Positions 20,290-29,921 of a stretch of DNA of 64,000 bases are shown here, piece after piece. Below the pieces are notes generated by a model. That model was not told the origin of the DNA. It saw only the letters and a program-made list of their open reading frames with translations, and ran no database searches. The position numbers and the translations under genes were made by a program. Origin of the DNA: Austropuccinia psidii (Eukaryota > Basidiomycota > Pucciniomycetes > Pucciniales > Sphaerophragmiaceae); the NCBI GenBank assembly GCA_023105745.1, contig JALGQZ010000015.1, positions 22,239,499 to 22,303,498 on the forward strand, written 5' to 3'. Positions within the stretch are counted from its first letter, which is position 1. The number at the start of each line of letters is the position of its first letter.

Positions 20290-22711
20290 ATGTCAACCCC
20301 TTCACAGCCACTTTGCATTGGGATGATTAATATTTGTATTCAAATAAATAGTGATATAACCTTAAATCCTGAGAATTCCCACTTAGCTTCTTGGATTATC
20401 ATATGGCACAATCAACACAACATATTTGTTTATCTCCCCAATCACCAGCATGCTATTGGCTCTCTACCTGGAACCCTTTCCAAAACGTTGATACCATTCC
20501 TTGGGGCACCAAAACCTCTCATGAACTGTGGTCCTGGTGGGGCATGGATTGAAAATTGCCAATCCAATCCTACTCAAATATTATTTGTTGAGGGAGTATT
20601 TATGACTGATGCAAATGATCCCTCCTCATCTCAGAAACCCAATCTAGCATTGATGTTCTTCACATGGTATCCAAACATTTTATTCATAATGGAAAGCTTT
20701 CAAACACAAGATTTCAAGCTTAAAATGCCCAAAGAATATGACTGTAATACTCATAGTCAATGTCAACTCTTTACTCCGACATTTCCCGCTTCAAACTCGA
20801 CGCCAGCTTCATATCCTGCTGTTTCATCATTGATTTCCAAGCAAAAACTGATACAATTACCCAGTGGATCAGACCTCCCCATGATGACCCCGCCCCATGC
20901 CATTATTCAAACCCCCCTCCTCCCTCATCAAAAGACCAGACTAGCTTTTCTCTGGGATTGAGAAATCCACAATGGCCAATCAGCCCGTAACCTTTGGGCC
21001 ACCTCACCCCCAGGATCCACTTTCAATGCCAGGCACATCATTACAAACAAGGTTGTTAGATCATTTGAATCCCTTTCGACCAATACCCCTCTTGGAGGAC
21101 TGCTTGCGGATGATATGGGTTTAGGGAAAACCATTCAGGCCATTTCTCTAATTGGTACCTCCAAGGAGCGGATGATTGAAAACCCCCATCGCTCCACGCC
21201 CATCATGATCATCTGCCCCCCTTGCTTAATTACCAACCGGCAATCAGAAATATCCAAGCATGTTCAGGCTGGAGCGCTGCATTCCAAAATCTACCATGGT
21301 CCCACTCGTCACTCATTATCCGAGGCCGACATCTTAAAATATGATATCATCATCACTTCTTACAATACTATCACCCAAGAATTGAAGCAAACCAATACCT
21401 CTACATCATTCATTTTTCAAATCAAGTGCCATCGTATAATTTTGGATGAAGCACAGTGAGGGTCTGATCTTAAATGATTCAAATTACCTTTTATATCCAA
21501 TAACCCTTTCCCCATCTTATAGCTATATTTGCTCTCAATACACTGCCACTCACTGTGCCATTAATAGCCTCCTTTCATCCCGTCAAATATGTTTAACGGG
21601 CACACCTATTCACAACACCATTTATGACCTTTTGGGCATAATATCATTCATCACTCAACCCCAGAGCGCCAATCAAGATAACTGGTCAACATTCATCCTG
21701 AGTAGTCTTTCCAAAGGTTGCAATGATATCTTGCATTTATAATTGCGGCATTTAAGTTTGCGCCGCCCCAAAACCACACATCTCGAATCCCTCCCCACTA
21801 TTAGCCATCATTATGAGCTGCTCCCACTCAACCCAACCATGCAGCAAGAATATTCAATATTATATGAAGAATTCCTATCATCCAAAAGCAAAGGACCTGG
21901 AGAATTTTTCAGAAATATCAATAAGCTGCAAATATGTTGTAACCATCACATCATGCTTAACACAATTGCAGAGGCAGATTTGGAAGACCCCGAGGGCAGG
22001 AGCACTCAGGATAACTCCCCAACAATCACACAAACTATTGTGGATGTGGAAACATGCATGATGAGTAGTAAAATTGCACACCTCCTACAAAGCTTAATGA
22101 AGAACAAACAAACAAGGTGTGGTCCAACCAAATCGGTGGTTTATATCCAATGGACCCAATTTCTAGATTTGTGCGTTAATTCTAATATGCATCCATTACC
22201 AATTGAATCCATCTGACTTTTTCATATTGTAGAATTGGTATTGCACTTTCCCATCACTCTATCCTTTCAGCACAAATTGATGGAACAATTACAGCACGAG
22301 CACATGAGAAGGCACTGGAGAATTTCTTCAATAATCCTGAATGTGAAGTACTGATTGCATCCATTGCCGCAGCTGGAACTGGCATCAATATAACTTGTGC
22401 TAATACGGTCTATTTAATGGTGAGGTGACCCCCAAAATTCTGCCCTGATTTGCGGCCCCTGACATCCACATTTCCAGGAGCCCAATTGGAACCCAGCCAT
22501 TGAGGCTCAGGCTGTTGATCGACTCCATCATATTGGCCAACAACAACCTGTAAAGGTCATCCACTATATCACTCCTCATTCAGTTGAGGTCAACATGCGG
22601 AAGGTACCTTTCAAGATCATCTTTGACCCTAATTGTATTGCTATTCTAAAATCCTTCCTTATGGAAATACCATTTTCCAAACACCAATAGGTCCAAGAAA
22701 AGAAAAAATAA
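20290..22711 (+). pseudogene. SNF2-family helicase-like ATPase
   Basis: Swi2/Snf2 (Rad5/Rad16-like) DNA translocase. Exons 20290-21455, 21523-22170, 22233-22419, 22478-22603 and 22691-22711, all with GT..AG introns of 58-87 nt, give about 715 codons. Residues 1-220 are a non-conserved N-terminus. Motif I is DDMGLGKT (21109-21132). Motif II is DEAH with the His codon split by intron 1. Motif III is LTGTP (near 21598), then AAGTGIN (near 22375) and the motif VI region QAVDRLHHIGQ, where the usual Arg is His. No RING domain is seen. Two in-frame stops, TGA 20959-20961 and TAA 21740-21742, break an otherwise open gene. In this element it probably remodelled or opened chromatin. That is inference. 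Confidence 0.85.
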
Positions 22712-23028
22712 TTAACTGCATGAGCCTTACTGATATTATATAATTTGTGTTTGACAAAGTTGATAACTCTTGTTCACCCTGGCATAGGTCCACAATTATG
22801 AACACCATGAGTTGGATCGAACTCCTTCAATATTTCCTCAATGAAAATGAGCAATAGAGTCTTATTTCTAAGGGAGACGGTGATACATTCCAATTCATAT
22901 TGTCTATATTCTGGCATATTTAGCAAGTTGTTGAATCTTTAAGAAATAATACTCAGATTGTATTACACCTGCACAAATAATTCACAAAATGTTAATTTGT
23001 AACGGTGCTATACATTTATATTACTAAG
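22712..23028. other. Short spacer between convergent genes
   Basis: AT-rich 3' flank shared by the plus-strand SNF2 gene and the convergent minus-strand gene. No ORF or motif seen. Confidence 0.4.
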
Positions 23029-25056
23029 TTATTGCAGAGCATCACCATTCGGCCTAATAACTGGCATGTCAAGTATTTTGAGGGCGTTAGTCTGCATCTT
23101 ACTACAGCCTTTGAGCCAATCTTGATCAAATACCTGAAATGATAAGCCTTCCAGAATATCACCATCATCTGTCGATTGTAATTCTGGCAATCTATCAATA
23201 GTTTTTCTACCCTTTTTTTTAATGCAATTGCAAAACTCTATGTCTCGATCCATTTTTAATACCAATTCATTAAATAACTGGGAGCGCCAGCGTAATCCCA
23301 CTTTGCGGTAAACTTGACGGCCATTTTCCAGTACCTCCTCAGTATCTGAGCATACTCGAGGGTCATTGAATTGTGATGCTAGAATGGGAAATTCAGCCAT
23401 ATCACACCATTCACAACGGCCCTCACAGGTCTGCACATAATCAAGTAGATCATCATCAGTCTTTGCTCACAATGAAGAAGAGATACATTAACTAACCCTT
23501 TGACAAATCTTTGCGAGCTTTTGATTCTCGTTCTTTTTAACCAAATACTGTTCATGCTTTTGAATAGACTTCCATTCTCTTTTCAAATAAGTGAAATATC
23601 GCTCCATTAACGCCGCCACGACCCCATAGTTATTATGATCCTTGTTCCAACAGTAATGATGATACTTGGTGCTGACCGGTGCAAGACGGAATGTACGGTA
23701 AAACACCATAGACATCAGCTCATTGAATGGATGTTGCCATGAGCTCTCCCAGTCCCAAGTGAATCGCTTTAGTCCTAACTTGTGGAGCTCATTTTTGCAG
23801 TAGCTTTGGAAGCCCTGAGACTGAACCTGTGTTGATGGCTCATTGAAAAAATCTTCGGGGACATAACCGAGATGACCAGCCACTTGAATTGCAATTTCAC
23901 GCTCTTCTGTGCCTGGTGGTGCTGGTAGTGAGGAAAAATGTGCACTGCTGATCTCATTCCATGGACATTCTCTGGAAGTTCTGCTTTCAGCCATTCTTGT
24001 TGCTCCTTCTGGCTTGCACGTTTCGCCACATTGTGAGCTTTACGAGCCTGGTTCCTTTGCTGTCTGACGTCGGATTGTTCAAGCATAATCTGGGCAAGGC
24101 CCATTTGAGGATTGGTGAACTCATTATTTGACTGAGTGCTATGCTCATGCGCCATGAAATTGTCCCTCCTTGATTCATCATTTGTTTCCATTTGAGTCGG
24201 AGACATGTTCTCATCCTCATCATCCACCATTTTTCTCTTGATGAACTGGCATGAGGTGTTCTTGGTTTGGAGGCATATGGATGATGACGTCCAGAGACTT
24301 TCTCTTTATGGACCAGAGGTGAAGATGCATAAAGTTCATCACCTGCCATGCACATCATCAGTTAACACATCAAAAAATTAATGAAGACTGGTCATACTCA
24401 CAATCTTCAATTGGCTCCTGAGATCAGACTGACTTGCCTTTAGGTGCCATATCTAACCCATGAAACAAAAATATCAAATTGTGAAAAAGGTTATACTCCA
24501 AAATTAAAATGACTTACTTTTATGAAGCGTCAATCCTTGATTTCCCTCCGACAGACCACTCCAAGTTACATTCTCCAATGGTCTTTCTCGTCGCCCCCCA
24601 TCCATGTGCCTTTCTTCACCCACATGAACCTGAGATCCTGATGGAATATTGAGGGTTGGCTGTTTACTTTGGCCAAAGGGATCCTGGGATGCGACTGGAT
24701 TCCAACCGGGATTAAGGAGGAACTCACGTGGAAATTTTGATTGGGGATTAGCGTGTGATGAGATTTGAGGTGTGCCTTCTGGCCCCTGAGACACATGCGT
24801 TTGTGTATTAGTGGGATTTGGGGGAATTGGAGTGACGGAAATATTTGGGATCGACCAAGTGCTTGAAGTTGGAGCCTTTGGATTGCCCACATCAATGTTA
24901 AGACCTGATACATTCATTGAGGATGCGATAGGGGTTGTGAGAGGAATGTTGGGACTCAATGGTGACTATGTTTGAACATATTCTATGCTAGATTCACTAT
25001 CTGAGTCATGAACAGAACCTGAACGGGATCTATGTGACTTGGAAGATGACATAAGG
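23029..25056 (-). pseudogene. Unrecognised rust-type cargo protein 2
   Basis: Minus-strand gene, start near 25056-25054 (MSSSKSHRSRSGS, a Ser/Arg start). Likely introns are 24517-24453 and 24401 to about 24333, and one ends just before the last exon, where acceptor GTGCAG precedes TCEGRCEWCDMAEF. The N-terminal 180 residues are Pro/Ser/Asn-rich and disordered-looking. The middle has a Gln/Arg/Lys-rich, coiled-coil-like stretch (QQRNQARKAHNVAKRASQKE). Next comes a compact region with FTWDWESSWQHPFNELMSM, FYRTFRLAPVSTKYHHYCW and NNYGVVAALMERYFTYLKRE. Stops (TAG near 24967, TGA near 24430) and two frameshifts are present. I recall many rust hypothetical proteins with this middle region. Function is unknown, and cargo or host capture are both possible. 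Confidence 0.6.
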
Positions 25057-26013
25057 GCTGAAAAAGTACAGTAATATTTTTAAATAGATAAAAAACCTCA
25101 GTATTATGATAAAATAGAGTGATATGAGATGAAATCTTTTCAAATTTAGAATAGAGAAATTCTATGAATAGTTGGAACTAAGTATTGCGTGGAAGTCCAA
25201 TAAGCCTCTTTTTAGGAGAATCCTCCCTGCCTCCTCTTGAGCTCCTCCGCTTTTGTCGGAAACCACCCGGCACAGCCTACCACCATATAATGTAATATTC
25301 CCTTGATCTCAAAGGGGACCCATGATCCATAAGTAATCATATTTGGTAACATTTCCGCCTCCCCATTGTCACATTTTGTGAATTATCCAAACTGCCAATA
25401 TATGCATTGAAATTCCACAGCATTGTACATCTGTCAAGGGGTATATTCATGAAGGATTTACCCACAAAAGAGACATCACCTTTTCAAGAAAGGCGAGAAA
25501 ATCCAAATCACATTCCAACCGATTAAAAGCCTGCTGCACTCAAACCAAATACCAAGACTTTAGCTGCACTCCAACCCCTTATGTAATAGAGTTATATCGT
25601 TATGTCTGTAATAAGGTTTAAGCCATGTACGATTGCGTGCCAGCGTACATGGTTTGAATGTCAATCCCCCCAAATCAATGTTGACACATCCCTATTGGAA
25701 CACCCCTCAAGGGTCAAAACCGCAGTATCGCCATGTGTAAATAAAATAGAATATGTATGAGCATTGAGCAGCATGGCATTTTACCCAATTAAACTCCTAA
25801 CCAATTCCGCCATCCAGATGGGACATGTTACACTCCATCAGCTGCAGCTCACGCACCATTACAAATGGCATAAAATTCTCAGCTGGCTCAAATCATCTCC
25901 CCCTTCATAAATAATCACTCAATTTTTTTGCCAATTAATAACACTCCTAAACACTTTCACATCAGCCATAGATATTTATACACAAACCAACCGTACTCCC
26001 AATTCCTGCAACA
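25057..26013. other. Divergent spacer upstream of the transposase
   Basis: Lies between the divergent cargo gene 2 and transposase gene, so it should hold both promoters. It contains palindrome site f. No ORF is credible. No definite TATA box; an AT-rich word at 25970-25982 is the nearest candidate. Confidence 0.4.
25623..25652. repeat. Palindrome site f
   Basis: 30-bp dyad with perfect 9-bp arms CCATGTACG/CGTACATGG around ATTGCGTGCCAG. It sits in the divergent promoter region between cargo gene 2 and the transposase. Confidence 0.6.
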
Positions 26014-29000
26014 ATGACAACCCCCCGCTATTCCTCAATGCGTATATGCATGTGTCAACACTGCTCAACTCAAACACACTCTTCGCCTGAGGGTGATAGG
26101 CCTGGAGTTGCCTTCACACCTTTCCAATATAAACAGAACATTAAGAAGCTCAAATCAACCATTGCACCCAAATCTCTTCCAAACATCCCTACTTCTGCAT
26201 CAGGATCTGAGTGCCAACAACTTCTATTGGATCAAATATTCCCAGCTGATTATTCACCATGGGCCCAAAGCACCTTCTCCACAGCACCGGGGCTCAATTC
26301 AATTGCACAGAAACCATACAGCAGCAGTCAAACCCTTCCTCCACAAGACTTTGGAATGATAATATCTGCCATTCTATCATTAAGGTAGAATATACCCCGC
26401 AGGGCTTCACGCATTCTCAACCCCGCCATAAACCTGCTGATCAAGTCCAGCATCTCAAGCTCCGGTGGTCCCCCCATTCCTGCATTCCATATTCCTCAAG
26501 ATCTGAGTACCATATTTGAACATCTCCAATTGGAGCCAGTGATTCAAAACTATATATGCTGTCCTCAATGTTTCTCTCTTAATGGCCTTACTGAATTAGT
26601 CACAACTGACCAACCCCACTGTCAACGCCATAATGACCCAAATGATCATGATCCCCCTTGCACACAATCATTAGGCAAATTCATCTATTCAGTTGAAGCC
26701 CACATTCAAAACACCACCAACATGAAGCAAAAATTTATACCAACAAAACATTTCATTTATCAACCATTCAAAAATTGGCTTGCCAGATTTCTCCAGCGGG
26801 CTGGAATTATGGACATTCTGCATCAACATCAACAATCCCAAACTCCCAAAGATTCCCCAAAATGTGACGTCTGGGATGGATTGGTCTGGAGACGCTTCAC
26901 TGGCACTAGAAATATCCATGACCCCCCATTCATGTCCATTCCTGGTGCATTGGCCTTCTCCATTTATTTGGACTGGTTCAATGCACATGGAAAGTCCACC
27001 CGGTTGGCCAGCATTGGACCTATCATGCTTATTTGTCTTAATCTCCCCCCAAGTGAAAGATTGAAGCCAGAGAATGTCTATGTTGCAGGAATCATCCCTG
27101 GTCCAAAGGAGCCAACTTCCCTTCAATTGAATTTTTTATTAATGCCACTCATCAACGAGCTCAAAGAGCTATGGCAAGGTTACCATTTTTCACCCACCTC
27201 AACAGGTCCTTCAGGATCCTTTATCCGTGTTGCCATTCTCACAGCCATTGCGGATGTGGTTGCCATGCACAAGCTTACTGGATTTATTTCCCATTCAGGC
27301 AACCACTTTTGTAATTTTTGCACCATTCACAAAGCTCAAATTGAAGAAATTGGTCCTCAATTTCACTACACACGCTCATATCAAAATCATAAATCAACCA
27401 TTGCCAAATGGCTTCGGGCAACCCCACAACAAAGACAAGCAATTTTCTCTGAGTATGGAGTGCGATATTCAATTTTAGAAGACCTTCTGTATTGGGATGC
27501 AACCAGAATGGTTAATCTTGACATAATGCATAATTTAATACTTGGAATTTTGAAGGATCATGCAGCTTTCAAATTGTGCATTCCAGAGTCCAAATCAAAA
27601 ATTTACCTCAGGTCCCGCAGGAAATCCAATGACACCAACAGTTCAGACTCAGATTCCATGACCTCCAACAGCTCTCTTGATAAAATCACATTGAGAGAGG
27701 CCCGCTCCCTGAGAAGAGATGCAGCAAAAATAATACATGAGCCACTCCCCACTACTTCCACCCAAAAAAACAACTTCCCAATGCCGACCCCTCACACGGA
27801 ACATCCATCTAGTGGTTCTGCGGAGATTCCTTCATGTGATGCCGGTTACATCCCCACTTCTGAAATCCCCTCTGAATTGGATATCACTGCACTGAGTGAT
27901 CACCAGATCAAGGGTGAGGCTCTGGAGCATCTCCAAAAAATCATATCTGAGACGATTATTCCCTCATCATGGACAAGAGTACCTCGCAACATGGGTTCCC
28001 CCTCTCATGGTAGCTTAAAAGCCGCTGAATGGGCTGTCTTATATAAGGTCTATATTCCATTTTTAATGCTCAGTCAACAGATGTCATTAGATGTACACCA
28101 ATCCGCAAACACTCAAAGAAAAATGGGTCAGTCAGAAGAACTTGCAAATGAACTAACCAAGAATACATTCCATTTGATTAGTGCTATCAACATTGCCACA
28201 AGTTGGACTGTTTCAATAGATGATGCGACTGCATTTGCTGAACATTGGAAAAAATTCCGCCTTTCCAATCAACTCCTGTTCCCAAAACAGAAAAGTAAAC
28301 CAAATCATCATTTTGCTGATCATATTCCGGAACTCTTCCAACGTTGGGGCCCAGCACAAGCCTCAGCCACATGGGGTTATGAGCGCTTGATTGGAGTATT
28401 TGCAAAAATGCCAACAAATAACAAAATATGTACGTCAATTAATAAGATCAATATATTCACATTGATTAAACACCTGAACTGAATAAGATTAACTTCTGGC
28501 AACTCTGAATAGATGATATAGATAAAACCTTACTTCAACATATCTGTCAATGTTCCAACCTTTCCGTTCTCCTGAAATCTCCATCCGTGCCATGTGAAAT
28601 AAAACAGCTTTTCGAATCACAGCCACCTGCCCTGTTCAATGACCATAAATATAACAAACCATCCTGCCATGACCAAGAAAATTATGATTGCCTGGTTGAG
28701 TACTTACAGAATTTTCATGCAACAAGGGAAATAGTTGATTGGATCAGCTTAGACACTACCGTGCAATCCACAAGTCCTCCCACTTCAAGGATTGTCTCAC
28801 CTTGGTATTTTCCAGTTTCAAACATTAATATTGGGAACAATATATTTTCAACTGAATCCAAAAATGTCAGAAACAGTGTGATATGTTTTCTGAGGGCCAA
28901 CTCACAACCATTTGGTATTATTAATAGCATTTTTAAAGTCTCTGAGCCATCTAGCATACTGAACAATAACTTTCTGATCTTAAAAACTTTGAAGATTGAT

Positions 29001-29174
29001 GTGAATTTCTTACCAGATTGGCCGCATCTGAATATTTATAAAGCTGTTGGTTTTGATGATGGACACTTGATTATATCTGAAGAAGAAATAGAAGGTAACT
29101 GTGGGTTGTATGATAACAAAGTTCTGTCATGTGGACTGCTTGTAATGATAAAGCCGTTATTTCATGAAATTTAG
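26014..29174 (+). pseudogene. CACTA/Plavaka-like DDE transposase
   Basis: Exon 1 is 26014-28429, an 83-nt intron runs 28430-28512 (GTACGT..GAATAG), and exon 2 is 28513-29174, about 1025 codons. Cysteine pairs occur near the N-terminus (CMCQHC, CCPQCF) and again mid-protein (HFCNFCTIHK). Conserved-looking blocks are ALAFSIYLDWFNAHG, IADVVAMHKLTGF, then NLDIMHNLILGILKDH (about 27500-27560), which matches the D-x-MHN signature of Tnp2/Plavaka-type transposases and probably gives a catalytic Asp. PNHHFADHIPELFQRWGP and ATWGYERLIG follow, the latter a candidate catalytic Glu. The only break is an in-frame TAG at 26386-26388. It sits next to the right end, as expected for the mobilising enzyme. KDZ is the main alternative class, but the ends and TSD favour CACTA/Plavaka. 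Confidence 0.8.
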
Positions 29175-29873
29175 TCTACAGAAATGCAAATATCTCAGAT
29201 TCATTAGCAATTTTGCTAGTGAAATAACTGCCTCAAAATTTAGTGACAGAGACATGCCACTGTGACAAGCAAAGCCCATTATTTCACATTGCCACAAAGA
29301 ACTTACTACTTTGACATTGGGTACAGTGTGGATAAGCCAAGTTCAATGATCAAATGACCCACACACTCACCTTTCACAGCATCCAAAATTTCTAACTGCG
29401 CCATCATCATGTTGGAAGGGGAAGCGCCGCTTGCGCACCCGCACACACCAATGCACACGCAAGCGCACCCGCACCCGCACACACCAATTCACATACAAGC
29501 GCACCCGCACACGCCAATGCACCCGCACACGCGGTATTGTGCCGCGGGCTCTACCAGTGTCACCTGCAAAACGACAATCCTGCTCAGGCGGAGTCCTTTT
29601 ATGGATGACCTGGTGAAGTCAAACCCCCTTCCTACATCAAGACTGGCTGAAGGACCTCTTTGATGTGTGTTTGTGCAAACAGGCAGGTCTTGTGTAATTT
29701 TTACCAACCATTGGAAGGTTGCGGGATGATCAGGTGGTGAGGAATCTGAGTTGAAGGCACAGGGGAACCAATATTGGTGGATTTCACAGGATTTGGTGTA
29801 AGACCAGAGTAGGATGTGTGCTCGACGTTTGCTTGATTTTCGCTTGACGTGAGCTCGACTTTTATCCTGCTTG
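29175..29873. repeat. Right subterminal region with small array 3
   Basis: No gene. 29430-29535 is a short tandem array of GCGCACCCGCACAC and CACACGCCAATGCAC units, sharing CACACGCCAAT with array 2. Closer to the end, read inwards, ACGTCAAGC occurs twice and GTCGAGC twice, like the left subterminal ACGTCA words. Confidence 0.6.
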
Positions 29874-29918
29874 ACGTGAAGTCAATCGCCGACGATTGAC
29901 GCAAGATTCACCCTGGTG
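29874..29918 (-). repeat. Right terminal inverted repeat
   Basis: Reverse complement of 7742-7786 with two C/T differences. It ends CCCTGGTG, followed by the AAT TSD at 29919-29921. Confidence 0.85.
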
Positions 29919-29921
29919 AAT

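Larger units (their letters stand above)
7742..29918. mobile_element. Giant CACTA/Plavaka-like DNA transposon with cargo
   Basis: 22,177 bp bounded by 45-bp inverted repeats (7742-7786 and 29874-29918, 43/45 identical) starting CACCAGGGYGAATC. A perfect 3-bp TSD AAT flanks it (7739-7741, 29919-29921). CAC-type ends plus a 3-bp TSD are hallmarks of the CACTA/EnSpm (CMC) superfamily, and the transposase at 26014-29174 fits that group. Removing the element and one AAT restores codons DKD-YKE in Gypsy-2 pol. Cargo: an unknown gene, a TET/JBP-like dioxygenase, a Zn2Cys6 protein, an SNF2 ATPase, a second unknown gene and the transposase. A later solo LTR adds about 2.03 kb, so the element was about 20.1 kb when it inserted. 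All genes are damaged. Confidence 0.85.

Noticed and set aside
7742..29918. Classification of the giant element as KDZ (Kyakuja-Dileera-Zisupton)
   Set aside because: Attractive because of the TET/JBP cargo, but CAC ends, a 3-bp TSD and the D-x-MHN transposase signature fit CACTA/Plavaka better.
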